A DNA stretch of 64,000 bases from Mesorhizobium onobrychidis (GCF_024707545.1 NZ_CP062229.1:186001-250000), one strand, 5' to 3'; counted from the stretch's first letter, positions 16,509-25,648 are shown. The notes: generated by a model from the letters alone, not told the origin. Made by a program: numbers and translations.

Positions 16509-17531
16509 ATGCACTACCGATCGATCTCCGACATGAACGATGCCATTGTCAGGAACCTTCACCGGTTGCCGCGCGATATCGACCTGGTGGTCGGCGTCCC
16601 CCGAAGCGGCATTCTCGCCGCCACGCTGCTCAGCCTGACGGCGAACATCCCGATGACCGATCTGGACAGTTTCCTTGCCGGAAAGATCTATACTTCGGGG
16701 GTCACCAAACGCCGGGCCGCGCTCGACCGGCAGGCTTCCGACATGCGCAAGGTTCTGGTGATCGACGACAGCGTCAGCGGCGGCGCCGCCATGCGCGAGG
16801 CACGCAGCCGCGTAGAGGCCGCCGGCATCAAGGCGGACTTCACCTTCGCCGCTGTGTTCGGCCTGCTGCCACAGCACGAGGAAACCGACATCGTCTTGGA
16901 AGTCGTGCCGCATCCAAGGATGTTCCAGTGGAATTTCATGCACCACAAATTCCTCGCGCAATGCTGTGTCGACATCGACGGTGTGCTCTGCCTGGATCCG
17001 ACCGAAGCAGAGAACGACGACGGCCCGGCCTATGAGAAATTTCTGAGCGAAGCACTGCCTCTCTTTGGCCCGACCCGCAAGATCGGCTGGCTCGTCACCA
17101 GCCGGCTCGAGAGATACCGCGCGCTTACCGAAGCATGGCTCGCAAAGCACGGCATCGAATACGACAAGCTGATCATGCTTGACCTGCCGAGCAAGGCGGA
17201 ACGGCAACGGCTTGGCGTGCATGGCAGTTTCAAGGCCGATTTCTACCGCAAATCCGATGCCATCCTGTTCATCGAAAGCGAGCACCAGCAGGCGCTAAAA
17301 ATCGCCAAGCTTTCCGGCAAACCGGTGCTGTGCGTGGAAACGCATGTGATAAATTATCCCGACACGTTGTCGCTTCCGGCACTTCGACAGACGGCACGCA
17401 ACCTTCCGGACAGATTGCAGGAGATCAGTTCGCCCGACGGGCGCAAGACGGCGATCAAGACCGTCGCGCGCACGCTGCTTGGCGAACGCGGCTACGAGAC
17501 GCTCAAGAGCCGGGTCAAACGACCGGCCTGA
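16509..17531 (+). CDS. phosphoribosyltransferase-HAD fusion protein
   Basis: 340 residues with two recognisable halves. Residues about 20-130 form a type I phosphoribosyltransferase fold: DLVVGVPRSGILAATLLS and the PRPP loop KVLVIDDSVSGGAAM. Residues about 155-300 look HAD-like: CCVDIDGVLCLDP gives the DxDG nucleophile motif, WLVTSRLERYRALTEAWL motif II, SFKADFYRKS the motif III lysine, and AILFIESEHQQA takes the place of the acidic motif IV. No signal peptide or membrane helix. It starts 38 bp after exoT on the same strand, so it is probably cotranscribed with it. No role in EPS synthesis is established; PRPP-linked phosphate or nucleotide chemistry is a guess. Motif IV is less acidic than in classical HAD phosphatases. 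Confidence 0.78.
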   Translation: MHYRSISDMNDAIVRNLHRLPRDIDLVVGVPRSGILAATLLSLTANIPMTDLDSFLAGKIYTSGVTKRRAALDRQASDMRKVLVIDDSVSGGAAMREARSRVEAAGIKADFTFAAVFGLLPQHEETDIVLEVVPHPRMFQWNFMHHKFLAQCCVDIDGVLCLDPTEAENDDGPAYEKFLSEALPLFGPTRKIGWLVTSRLERYRALTEAWLAKHGIEYDKLIMLDLPSKAERQRLGVHGSFKADFYRKSDAILFIESEHQQALKIAKLSGKPVLCVETHVINYPDTLSLPALRQTARNLPDRLQEISSPDGRKTAIKTVARTLLGERGYETLKSRVKRPA

Positions 17532-17545
17532 ACCTGGTTTCGGGA

Positions 17546-17575
17546 CTTAAAGCGCGTCGCGCGACGCGCTTTAAG
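17546..17575. terminator. perfect 30-bp palindrome, bidirectional terminator
   Basis: CTTAAAGCGCGTCGC followed directly by its exact reverse complement, between convergent genes (HAD fusion and GT4). A T-rich tract (GTTTGTTTT) follows on the plus strand. It fits a bidirectional terminator, and its sequence is also typical of dispersed palindromes in Rhizobiales. Confidence 0.6.
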
Positions 17576-17630
17576 GTTTGTTTTATGCAGTCGTTGTCCA
17601 AAACCGCTACGCACTTTTGGGCGACATGCA

Positions 17631-18710
17631 TTAGGCGGCTTGCCGCGAAGGCTGTCGTGTCGCCCTCTCTAGCATCGAGAAGAAGGTCGCGAACTGACTC
17701 GCCGGATCGAGTTCCGGGCGCTCGGAGAATGCACGCGCCGCCGCGGAAAGCCGCCGATATTCCTGGCTGTCGGTCCACAGACGCCTGACCACTGCCACCC
17801 AGTCGGCGAGTGGGGCGTCGTAGTCCAGCACCACGCCACCGGAGCCGACCGCTTCGGGCAGGCCACCACGACGCGAGCCGACGACGGGAATGCCGCTGCA
17901 ATGCGCTTCCGACGCCACCCGGCCCCAGGCCTCTTCCCATTTGCTGGGTGCGAGCAGGATTTTCGTGCGGCCATAGACCGTCTTCATATCGCTGGTCCGG
18001 CTCTCCAGCGTGACGTTGCCGAGCGGCGCGATCGTCTGCTCGATCCGGGCCCGATGATCGTCATCGAGCTTCCAGCTTTCGACGAACAGGAACGGGATTT
18101 CGGAGCAGGCGGCGGCGATGCGCACCGCAAGCTCGAAACCTTTTTCCTCATAGGGGTTGATCAGCGTGACAAACGCACCCGTCGTCGGCGTGCTGTAGAG
18201 TGCGGGATTGATGGTCGGCGGTATAACCGTCGAATCGATATCGAATTTTGCCTTGTAGGAGCGCGCCGTGAACTCGGAATTGGCGATGTAAAGCGCCGAA
18301 TGCAGCTCGCGCAGATCGCCGCCCAATTCATGAAACTCGACATTCCTCAGATACACGACCAGCGGTACGCCTTCGGCCTGCAGCGCCTTGCCGATCGGAA
18401 CCGACTTGTGGCACTGGACCACGGCGACGTCCGGCCTCAGCTTTTCGACGGCAAAACCCGCCGCCTCCCAGGGAAACCAAGCCCGCACGACCGGATAGCC
18501 CGGATAGCTGTCGATGACCGCTCGCTGCCTCAGAAGCTTCATCTTGGCGCGCGCCTTGTAGCCGAAGACGCCCTGGCCGAACAGCGCGGCGAGCACCGAC
18601 GCCTCATGTCCGCGCTCGAGCAGCTGCTCGGCAAGATGATGAGTGCTGGACTGGACACCGCCGCTGAACTGGGGCGTGTAACCGTTGCCGCCTGCAAAAA
18701 GCACTTTCAT
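17631..18710 (-). CDS. glycosyltransferase family 4
   Basis: 359 residues from ATG 18710 (AGGAG ribosome-binding site); the 29-residue in-frame extension upstream is not needed. The N-terminal lobe has MKVLFAGGNGYTPQFSGGVQ with the GGV-x-x-x motif of GT4 enzymes. The C-terminal lobe has INPYEEKGFELAVRIA, ILLAPSKWEEAWGRVASEAHCSGIPVVGSRRGGLPEAVG, the E-x7-E signature that binds the nucleotide sugar diphosphate. It is a retaining GT-B enzyme and an extra glycosyltransferase compared with the Sinorhizobium exo cluster, so it may add a sugar specific to this polymer. It is 79 bp downstream of the dehydrogenase small subunit gene on the same strand. Confidence 0.85.
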   Translation of the reverse strand: MKVLFAGGNGYTPQFSGGVQSSTHHLAEQLLERGHEASVLAALFGQGVFGYKARAKMKLLRQRAVIDSYPGYPVVRAWFPWEAAGFAVEKLRPDVAVVQCHKSVPIGKALQAEGVPLVVYLRNVEFHELGGDLRELHSALYIANSEFTARSYKAKFDIDSTVIPPTINPALYSTPTTGAFVTLINPYEEKGFELAVRIAAACSEIPFLFVESWKLDDDHRARIEQTIAPLGNVTLESRTSDMKTVYGRTKILLAPSKWEEAWGRVASEAHCSGIPVVGSRRGGLPEAVGSGGVVLDYDAPLADWVAVVRRLWTDSQEYRRLSAAARAFSERPELDPASQFATFFSMLERATRQPSRQAA

Positions 18711-18789
18711 GGTTTCGGCTCCTGTCGCATTCTCAAGTTTACGGACGATGACGGATCGCTTGTTAACGGATGGTGACTGCAACCCGCCG

Positions 18790-19239
18790 TCAGGCACCCT
18801 GCTGCATCTCTAAATTGGCGAACGGATTGGTGCATGGCTGCCATCCGGTGAATCGGATCGGGTCGGTTGGCGAACTGCGCCGGGCGTAGTCGGTCAGCAT
18901 ATGGAACTCGGCAATGACCCAGCGGTCGAAATGCCTCAGATCCTCTTTTTTCCGTTCGGGCAGCAACCGGCGGGCGGCGCCCAATTTCAGCGCCTCAAGC
19001 AGAGTGACCGCATCGCCCAGCTTTTCGTTTGGAAATATCCAGGGATTCCGCTTCTGGAACTCCAAAACGAACTGCTGCAAATGCTCGATGCGCATGTTCA
19101 GCCTGCCGAAATATCTTTCGAGCGTGACGCGCACCAGGTCCTCGTCCGAAAGCGAGGAAACGGCGGCGTAGGCGATGCCGGTCGAAGCAACTCCGCCAGC
19201 CATGATGGCCAGTGCCGCGCGTCGCGAAACCTTGATCAT
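18790..19239 (-). CDS. Tat-exported small subunit partner of GMC dehydrogenase
   Basis: 149 residues with a twin-arginine-like leader: IKVSRRAALAIMAGGVASTGIAYA. The remaining part is helical and resembles the gluconate 2-dehydrogenase subunit 3-type partner proteins that assist export and membrane docking of GMC dehydrogenases. The start overlaps the stop of the GMC gene by 4 bp (ATGA), so the two are translationally coupled and their products are probably a complex. The co-exported FAD subunit lacks its own leader and would hitchhike through the Tat system. The name is inferred from context and the leader; homology is weak by eye. Confidence 0.7.
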   Translation of the reverse strand: MIKVSRRAALAIMAGGVASTGIAYAAVSSLSDEDLVRVTLERYFGRLNMRIEHLQQFVLEFQKRNPWIFPNEKLGDAVTLLEALKLGAARRLLPERKKEDLRHFDRWVIAEFHMLTDYARRSSPTDPIRFTGWQPCTNPFANLEMQQGA

Positions 19240-20696
19240 CCGGCCATTTCCTTTCCCGCTATCCGGCTCGCCGCCCGCAAGGAGAGGGCTGCCGCGGTCA
19301 GGCTCGGATTCGCACAGGAGCAGCTTGGATATGTGCTCGAGCCGACGACAACAAGGTTCCTGAGCCGATGGTGGATCATGTCACGGTCGACAACCGAATC
19401 CGCCGGGCTCACGCCCATCCTCAACGTGCCCTGGACGTGCGACTCGGTCCGCCGGATGCCGCGATCGAAAATCGCTTCGACCGGCAGCGGAGCCAGAAGC
19501 GCCGGCAATTTCTCCTTTGCCCGCGCCATGCCCTTGACCGCGTAGTCGGATGCCCCCTTGAAACTGATGAAGGCGTTTTCATCCTCGTCAAGGATCACGA
19601 GATTTTCCGGTTCAAGCAGGTTTTCTGTGACAATGATGAGGGGAAGCGTCTGACGGACACGTCCCTTTTCCGGGCGCATCCCATGCTGCCAGCGGTTTTC
19701 GAAATAAACCAATGCCGCCGCATGCTGTGACCGGTGGGAGCCGTCATAAAGGCCGAAATTCAGGCCGGTGGTGATGGTGCTTCCGTCGAAATTGTCGACA
19801 CCGTCGAGATAGGCCTCGAAATTCCATCCGTAGGATTCGTGCAGGCCGCGGCCGACGAATTCGCCCGACAGGCCGGACCGCAGCATGATCGCCGGGCTCT
19901 GTATGGCATTGGCGCCCAGAATGAAAAGGTCGCCGCTGACCGAATATTCCTTGCCGTCATGAACGAAAGTGACCGACCGGACGGATCCGCCGACGTGGTC
20001 GAGCCGACGAACTTCAGCACCAAGGCAGACCGAAACGTCGGGATGCTCGAAGACGTGCATCAGGCCGTTGTTGGCGGTGAACTTCGCATCGACCGGGCAT
20101 AACCCGCATCGCAAATTGGCACAGCACGAAGACCGCTGCGCGGTCGGCACCCGCGCCCTGGCTGTCGGCACGACAAAATGCTGGTCCGGCTGCGCCGCTT
20201 TCATCATTCGGTCCGGCGTCGACATGTGGTGCGGTGGTTGGGGAAACGGCCTTGAACGCGGCATCATCGCCGCCATGTCGGGGTCGCCTGAAATCGACAT
20301 GACGTCCTCTGCATCGCAGTAGAACGGCTCGAGCTCGTCATAGCTGATCGGCCAGTCGTTGCCGACGCCGTAGAGGCTTTTCAGCCTGAAGTCGTTCGGA
20401 TGAAAGCGCGGCGTCTGCGCGAACCAGCAATTCGTCCCGCCACCCAATCCGATGGTGTAGTTCCACGGCTTGTCGGAGTTGGTCTTGTAGGTGGTCTCGT
20501 CCTCAATGTCGGTGTTGACGTTCTGCTCGAGCTGCCATTCATGCGTGTTGTGCCGGCCCCATTCCAGAAGCAGAATGCGCGCCTTTCGCTGCTTGGCGAA
20601 CGCATGCAGGAAGAAGGCGGAACCGAAACCGGAACCGACAGCGACAAGATCAAAATGTTCGTTGGCGATCTGTTCCGGCCTAATGCCCAACACCAT
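19236..20696 (-). CDS. GMC-family FAD-dependent sugar/alcohol dehydrogenase
   Basis: 486 residues, short for a GMC enzyme and in the size class of bacterial gluconate, fructose or sorbose-type dehydrogenases. FDLVAVGSGFGSAFF is the FAD-binding GxGxxG strand; IGLGGGTNCWFAQTPRF is the GMC signature 1 region. CCANLRCGLCP is an unusual cysteine-rich stretch in the middle. SHVQGTLRMG and LVVVGSSTYPSCSCANPSLTAAALSLRAA hold the C-terminal active-site His/Asn region. The substrate is unknown, probably a sugar or sugar acid. Within an EPS operon it might oxidise a polysaccharide-derived sugar in the periplasm, which is inference. Confidence 0.83.
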   Translation of the reverse strand: MVLGIRPEQIANEHFDLVAVGSGFGSAFFLHAFAKQRKARILLLEWGRHNTHEWQLEQNVNTDIEDETTYKTNSDKPWNYTIGLGGGTNCWFAQTPRFHPNDFRLKSLYGVGNDWPISYDELEPFYCDAEDVMSISGDPDMAAMMPRSRPFPQPPHHMSTPDRMMKAAQPDQHFVVPTARARVPTAQRSSCCANLRCGLCPVDAKFTANNGLMHVFEHPDVSVCLGAEVRRLDHVGGSVRSVTFVHDGKEYSVSGDLFILGANAIQSPAIMLRSGLSGEFVGRGLHESYGWNFEAYLDGVDNFDGSTITTGLNFGLYDGSHRSQHAAALVYFENRWQHGMRPEKGRVRQTLPLIIVTENLLEPENLVILDEDENAFISFKGASDYAVKGMARAKEKLPALLAPLPVEAIFDRGIRRTESHVQGTLRMGVSPADSVVDRDMIHHRLRNLVVVGSSTYPSCSCANPSLTAAALSLRAASRIAGKEMAG

Positions 20697-20794
20697 CAGA
20701 TAAGACCCCTTGCTGACACGAGCGCGTTCATCGGCGCCCTCGTGACCGTCCTGATGTCCGAGCCGGCCTTGTCACCGGCCTTTCCCGCATGGTC

Positions 20795-22126
20795 TCACGC
20801 CGCCAGCCTGCCGATGCTGTGATATTCGATGCCGTAGCGAGCGATGACCTTCGGGTCGTAGAGATTTCGGCCGTCGAAGATGATCGGCGTGATCAGCGCA
20901 TCCTTCATCGCATCGAACGACGGCGCCTGGAAGTTCTTCCACTCGGTGGCGATCATGAGAGCATCGGCGCCGCGCAGCGCTGCCTCCTTGGTGCCGCACA
21001 AGAGCAGATCCTCGCGCAGTCCGTAGATGGCCTGGCATTCCTGCATCGCCTCGGGATCGTAGGCCTGCACTTTGGCACCGGCCTTCCACAGCGCTTCCAT
21101 CAACACACGCGCCGGCGCCTCGCGCATGTCGTCGGTATTGGGCTTGAAAGCCAGGCCCCACAGCGCAAAGGTCTTGCCCTTCAGATTGCCCTCGAAATAG
21201 CGGTTCACCTTGTCGAACAGGACCGACTTCTGTTCATTGTTGCGTTCCTCGACCGCGCGCAGCAGCTTGGCATCGAACTTGACGCCTTCGGCGGTCTTGA
21301 TCAGGGCGCGCACGTCCTTTGGGAAGCATGAACCGCCATAGCCGAGGCCCGGATAGATGAAGTGATAGCCGATGCGCGGATCGCTGCCGATGCCCTTGCG
21401 GACCTCCTCGATGTCGGCGCCCAGCTCCTCGGCCAGATTGGCCATTTCGTTCATGAAGCTGATCTTGGTCGCCAGCATGCAATTGGCCGCGTATTTGGTG
21501 AACTCGGCGCTGCGCACATCCATCACGATCATCTTCTCGTGGTTGCGGTTGAATGGAGCGTAAAGCTCACGCATCACCGTCTCGGTATCCTCACTGCCGG
21601 TGCCGACGATAATGCGGTCGGGCTTCATGCAGTCGGCCACCGCGGAGCCTTCCTTGAGGAATTCCGGATTGGAGGCGACGTCGAAAGTCAGATCCTCGCG
21701 GCCCCGCGCCTTCAGCGTCGCGGCGATCTTGGCCTTTATCTTTTCGCAGGTGCCGACCGGCACGGTCGACTTACCCACGACGATCTTGGGCGCGTCCATC
21801 TCCCGGCCGATGGCCTCGGCAACGGCCAGCACATATTTGAGGTCGGCCGAACCATCCTCGCCCGGGGGCGTGCCGACGGCGATCATCTGGATTTGGCCAT
21901 GCTTGACGGCGGCCGCGGCATCGGTGGTGAACTTGATGCGGCCGGCCGCATGGTTCTCCTTGACGAGGTTTTCGAGCCCGGGCTCGAAAATCGGGATGAG
22001 GCCCTGATTGAGCCGCTCGACCTTTTTCACGTCGATGTCGACGCACACCACCTGGTGTCCAACTTCGGCAAGCACCGCCGCCTGCACGAGACCGACATAA
22101 CCAATTCCAAAGACCGTCAAATTCAT
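20795..22126 (-). CDS. ugd: UDP-glucose 6-dehydrogenase
   Basis: 443 residues, the normal length for Ugd/Rkp[20 protein letters not shown] is the NAD-binding GxGxxG fold, STVPVGT and [28 protein letters not shown] are family motifs, and [13 protein letters not shown] carries the catalytic cysteine. It oxidises UDP-glucose to UDP-glucuronate with two NAD. Glucuronate is a component of several rhizobial EPS and capsular polymers but not of Sinorhizobium succinoglycan, so its presence inside this exo locus suggests a glucuronate-containing repeat unit. It is flanked on the same strand by exoK upstream and the GMC pair downstream. Confidence 0.93.
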   Translation of the reverse strand: MNLTVFGIGYVGLVQAAVLAEVGHQVVCVDIDVKKVERLNQGLIPIFEPGLENLVKENHAAGRIKFTTDAAAAVKHGQIQMIAVGTPPGEDGSADLKYVLAVAEAIGREMDAPKIVVGKSTVPVGTCEKIKAKIAATLKARGREDLTFDVASNPEFLKEGSAVADCMKPDRIIVGTGSEDTETVMRELYAPFNRNHEKMIVMDVRSAEFTKYAANCMLATKISFMNEMANLAEELGADIEEVRKGIGSDPRIGYHFIYPGLGYGGSCFPKDVRALIKTAEGVKFDAKLLRAVEERNNEQKSVLFDKVNRYFEGNLKGKTFALWGLAFKPNTDDMREAPARVLMEALWKAGAKVQAYDPEAMQECQAIYGLREDLLLCGTKEAALRGADALMIATEWKNFQAPSFDAMKDALITPIIFDGRNLYDPKVIARYGIEYHSIGRLAA

Positions 22127-22187
22127 TTGGTATCATTCCTGTTCAAGACTTCGGAGCGCTTTCGGTCCGGCCGGTTCAGATTAGTCT

Positions 22188-23057
22188 TTACTTTATGCTG
22201 CATGCCAGCGATTCCGGAAACTGGCATGGCTGGCCCAGTGCCGTGAATGCGACGCGGTCAACTTGCATGGTGAGCTTGCGGCCCGGATCCGAAAACGGCC
22301 CCAGCCATTCCTTCATCGTGTCGCTGCCCCAGTGGCTGAAGAATATCTTTTGCGCATGGCTGGGCAGCTTTGCCGGATCGGTGATCGTGTTTACCAGTTG
22401 GCCATTGACGTACCAGCGCAGCCGGTCTTTCTCCCAGACGAAGGCATAGTCGTTGAAAGCCTTGTCGGTGCCGCCAGCTACATCCACTACTTTCTCATTG
22501 TTGCCCTTGCCGGCTATGTAGGCGTTGACCTGCACCTTGGACGTGTCCTTGGTCAGCACCTCGAAGTCGATTTCATCCCACGGCTGCTTATCGGTGGGGC
22601 CGATATATGTGAAGAAGGCGGCGTTGATGCCGGAGCCCGCATCGGTTTTCAGCCGCGCCTCATAGGTGCCATAGCCGAAGCGCTTCTTGGTCTGGATCTC
22701 GCCACAGGCAAAGTCGCGATCCTTCAGCTTCCGCTTTTCGAAACCGAGCGTCAGCTTGCCGTCGGAAAGCTTGACCTGGCTTTTGGACCAGGTGCAGTTC
22801 TGATACTTGCCGTTTGTCCAGCCGTCGGCAATGTACCAGCGCGCACGGTCGAAGCTGGTGAAATCATCGACGAACGATGGCGCAGTCGGGATGTCCTGCG
22901 AACGGGAAGGGGTCGGGCTTGCAATCAGGCTGCCGAGTGCGACCAGCAGAAACGCGCCGCCCGAACATAGCTGCCTCAGGTTCCCTTGCCTGATCGTGCG
23001 CGTGAACGGCCTGTCGCCGGTTGCTGGGGTGGACGTGCTTTTCGGATCCGCATTCAT
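22188..23057 (-). CDS. exoK: ExoK-type family 16 endo-beta-glycanase
   Basis: 289 residues from ATG 23057 (AGGTGAG ribosome-binding site). A basic N-terminus and hydrophobic segment GAFLLVALGSLIASPTPSRSQD give a signal sequence. The mature part is a jelly-roll GH16 domain: FGYGTYEARLKTDAG, then the catalytic EIDFE motif in QPWDEIDFEVLTKD (two glutamates as nucleophile and acid/base), and YAFVWEKDRLRWYVNGQLV. In Sinorhizobium ExoK cleaves nascent succinoglycan to set the molecular weight. Spacing suggests transcription from the upstream coiled-coil gene. It ends 61 bp before ugd. Confidence 0.9.
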   Translation of the reverse strand: MNADPKSTSTPATGDRPFTRTIRQGNLRQLCSGGAFLLVALGSLIASPTPSRSQDIPTAPSFVDDFTSFDRARWYIADGWTNGKYQNCTWSKSQVKLSDGKLTLGFEKRKLKDRDFACGEIQTKKRFGYGTYEARLKTDAGSGINAAFFTYIGPTDKQPWDEIDFEVLTKDTSKVQVNAYIAGKGNNEKVVDVAGGTDKAFNDYAFVWEKDRLRWYVNGQLVNTITDPAKLPSHAQKIFFSHWGSDTMKEWLGPFSDPGRKLTMQVDRVAFTALGQPCQFPESLACSIK

Positions 23058-23238
23058 ACCAAACTCACCTTTGTGCTGTGCGCCCCCAACCCAAAGTCGA
23101 CGTTCAAACCATGACGAAACGAGATGATCTTGACCGTCTGCCAATACCTTCCTTGTGTTGCCTGTTTTTTTGTCCTGTGCAGCCTTTTGCTGTGGCACCA
23201 AACCCCTTGCCTGTGGCGCCACCCAGGATCCTTGAAGT

Positions 23239-23637
23239 TCACCCCGTGCCGGCAGCCGGCTTGGCGAAATCAGCCTTGGTGGTCGAGCTACGCTCGACGC
23301 TTTCGTCGAAGATTGCATCCAGCGAATGACGGAGATCCTTCATTAATTCGTTCTGGCGCGCGAGCGCCGCGATGCGCCGCTCGCAATTCAGGATCGACTT
23401 CGTCAGTTCGCTGACCTCGGCGGATCTGCTGGAGGAGGCCGCCCCATTCTCCATCGCCTCGACCAAGAAGGCCGCGTTGGTGGCCTTGGTCCGATAGCGA
23501 TTCTCAAGGCCGTTTTTCTCCGCCTCGACCTCGGCTGCGATCTGGTCAAGCAGCTTTGCCAGGCGGTCAAGGCGCGAGATGTCGGTCTGCCTGTCTCGGG
23601 CCGGATCCCTTGATCTAAAGCCGAATATCGAGACCAT
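23239..23637 (-). CDS. coiled-coil hypothetical protein
   Basis: 132 residues, AGGAAA ribosome-binding site 8 bases upstream of ATG 23637. The sequence MVSIFGFRSRD is followed by long amphipathic heptad-like helices (LDRLAKLLDQIAAEVEAEK, ELTKSILNCERRIAALARQ) with charged residues typical of coiled coils. No transmembrane segment or known motif. It lies between the exoU-like gene and exoK on the same strand, so it may be the first gene of the exoK-ugd-GMC-GT4 unit. The 23787-23801 operator-like motif lies 150 bp upstream. Function unknown. Confidence 0.6.
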   Translation of the reverse strand: MVSIFGFRSRDPARDRQTDISRLDRLAKLLDQIAAEVEAEKNGLENRYRTKATNAAFLVEAMENGAASSSRSAEVSELTKSILNCERRIAALARQNELMKDLRHSLDAIFDESVERSSTTKADFAKPAAGTG

Positions 23638-23786
23638 CCGCTCAGTTTCCTGTCATGGTCGGCCTGGCACTCATGGTCGGCCTGAGGCCACCCCCGTGCC
23701 CGTCCGGGCCAACAAAACCTTGTCGCATCGTCCAGCTCCTCTGACAGGGGGACATTTTCGGGCCGATTCAAACAGCCAACCAAAAT

Positions 23787-23801
23787 TGCTGCACCGCAAC
23801 A
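23787..23801 (-). promoter_or_regulatory. exo-cluster motif copy TGTTGCGGTGCAGCA (minus strand)
   Basis: The plus strand reads TGCTGCACCGCAACA, 14 of 15 bases identical to the exoL/exoT copy. It lies upstream of the coiled-coil and exoK genes and downstream of the exoU-like gene, where a promoter for the exoK unit would be expected. Confidence 0.45.
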
Positions 23802-23922
23802 TACATGCCATCCCCAAGGCGAGTAGGCAACCACCTAGTGTGGCGAATCGGAAATTCGCATCACAATGGGGCGGGGTAAGGGCCTGTTGACAGGATCGGC
23901 ATGGCACGGCCTGCGGACAAGC

Positions 23923-24936
23923 TCAAGTCTCGCCGGCCGGGCTGGTTGCGGCCATGAGAAAGCGCAACGGCGGCACAGGCTGCTTTGAGCCAAAGCCGGC
24001 GCGGCGAAACAGCGCATCCAGCTTGTCGGCGGCCACGCCGCGAACGATGGGGATAAGGTTGGATTGGCTGGCCAGGGCGTAGGCCGCAGCCGATGTCAGC
24101 CCCTGCTCATTCTTCACGTCGAGGAAGTTTCGCAACCGGTATTTGTCGCGTACCTGCCGTTCGTGCCTTCTGAGCACGGCTTTAGAACCTTCCGGCAAAC
24201 TGTCGATCGCCAGCAGCGCCAGATCCGCGTCGGCCAGACGCTTGAGATCCTGCGTCTTGTGCCGGCCGCTCAGGGAATCCGCGCGGACGATCGCGCCGTA
24301 GCCGCAGGACCTGATGACCTTGAAGCGCGCACCGCAAGCCACCGCGCGCGCGTAGAGTTCATAGTCTTCGCCCAGTCGCAGGTTTTCGTCATAGTGCAGC
24401 CCATGCCGGTCGAGAAAAGCGCGGCTGATCACCGGCTTGAGGAAACCCAACTCACCTCTCTGCACACGGCGACTGGAGATGTTGCCTTCGATGAAACGCT
24501 CGAAATCGAGGAACTCCGGATCGGGGGAGAACCGCGGAGCGGCGATTTTCGAGACATCAGTTGCCGCGTCGTCCCTGATCATCATGATATTGTCGGCAGC
24601 GAAATCCCAATCGGCGCTGGCGAACAATTCGCGAAATCTGCCCGCAAGAAAAAAATCGTCGGCGTCCAGAATGCTGATGAACGGCGATTTGGAGCTGGCG
24701 ATCGCGGCGTTGCGGGCGAAGGAGGGGCCGCCGTTGACGTCAAGCCGGATTACGGAAAGCCTGCCGCTGCCATCGTCGGCCGCCCGAGCGACTTTCGCGG
24801 TATCGTCGGTAGAGGCGTCGTCGACGACGACGACTTCCGCCACCTCCGGCTCGCGCAATGCCGATGCGATGGCAACCGGGATTGTCCGCGCCGCGTTGCG
24901 GGCAGCGATGATCACGCAGACCTGGGGTTCTGTCAT
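23923..24936 (-). CDS. exoU: ExoU-type glycosyltransferase (GT2)
   Basis: 337 residues from ATG 24936 with GAGAGG upstream. VCVIIAARNAARTIPVAIAS, VAEVVVVDDASTDDT and FISILDADDFFLAGRF are GT2 nucleotide-sugar and metal sites. LRLGEDYELYARAVACGARF holds the ED acceptor motif. It resembles ExoO in this window in overall layout (a repeat of GELGFLKPVISRAFLDRHGLHYDENLRLGEDY in both), consistent with an ExoO/ExoU pair acting on consecutive sugars. The name exoU is tentative; ExoW is another possibility. It is the first gene of its own unit or overlaps the start of the next. Confidence 0.75.
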   Translation of the reverse strand: MTEPQVCVIIAARNAARTIPVAIASALREPEVAEVVVVDDASTDDTAKVARAADDGSGRLSVIRLDVNGGPSFARNAAIASSKSPFISILDADDFFLAGRFRELFASADWDFAADNIMMIRDDAATDVSKIAAPRFSPDPEFLDFERFIEGNISSRRVQRGELGFLKPVISRAFLDRHGLHYDENLRLGEDYELYARAVACGARFKVIRSCGYGAIVRADSLSGRHKTQDLKRLADADLALLAIDSLPEGSKAVLRRHERQVRDKYRLRNFLDVKNEQGLTSAAAYALASQSNLIPIVRGVAADKLDALFRRAGFGSKQPVPPLRFLMAATSPAGET

Positions 24937-25375
24937 CAATTCGCCTCTCGACTGCACGGTAGCTCCGATTCCTCGCCCTTCCCCGTTGAATGTCCAATGC
25001 AGCTCTCGTTCTCAACGACTGCCGGCTGTTTGAAAAAGCGTCAGCCGGCGCTTATGCTGCAGGTGCGAAGCAAAGCATCGTCAAAATCATTCGCCCCGTC
25101 CAGTCTTTCCTTTCGGTGTCGCCTCGGCGCAAATCTATGGGCGATGAAATGCCAGCGGATAGACGGGCCGCTTCGCACATCGTCCCTGCTCATTCTGGAT
25201 GGAGCCGTCAGCGCACTCGAATCGCTGATCATCAGGTCGATCGACAGAGTTTAGGCAATATTAGGGGCTGAATCAGAGGATCCGAGGCTGAAGGAAAAAT
25301 CCGGAAGCCGGTTGTCCAGGATGTTGTCGGGCGAGCAGTCCGCCAGGAATCCGACTGACGCTACCTGTCGTCAGG
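24937..25375. other. intergenic region between exoU-like and exoX-like genes
   Basis: 439 bp with no supportable gene. Short open frames exist on both strands but none has a ribosome-binding site and recognisable content together. It should contain the promoter of the exoU-like gene (minus strand). No repeats found. Confidence 0.4.
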
Positions 25376-25648
25376 TTAGTGGAGGCGTCTCCTGGCACTG
25401 AACTTCTCGCCATCGGCCGTTTCGGCCGAACTCAGCTTTCGTTCGGCATCGCGAATCTTATCAGCCGACGTCGGGGGATTTCTGACAACCATGACGAAAA
25501 CCAACAGAAAGTAGCCCAGCTGGATGACAATGGCGCAGGCTATAGTGCGAAACAGCGTTGTGCCCAGCGGAGCGCCGTCGAGATAAGACCAGGCGGCCAC
25601 GATCGCCAGGGCGAAAATCATGCCGACAGTGAATTTTGGTAGCGACAT
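25376..25648 (-). CDS. exoX: ExoX/SyrA-like exopolysaccharide production repressor
   Basis: 90 residues from ATG 25648. The pattern MSLPKFTVGMIFALAIVAAWSYLDG, then GTTLFRTIACAIVIQLGYFLLVFVMVV, with two membrane helices and a short charged tail, matches the small inner-membrane ExoX/SyrA family (exopolysaccharide production repressor). These proteins act after transcription of exoY, so the ratio of ExoX to ExoY sets EPS output. In Sinorhizobium exoX is next to exoY; here it is divergent from exoY across about 600 bp. The ribosome-binding site for 25648 is weak; an upstream in-frame start at 25717 (113 residues) is possible. Confidence 0.75.
   Translation of the reverse strand: MSLPKFTVGMIFALAIVAAWSYLDGAPLGTTLFRTIACAIVIQLGYFLLVFVMVVRNPPTSADKIRDAERKLSSAETADGEKFSARRRLH

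Noticed and set aside
24990..25271. Short plus-strand frames between exoU-like and exoX-like genes
   Set aside because: No ribosome-binding site, no domain, and coding style unlike the neighbours.
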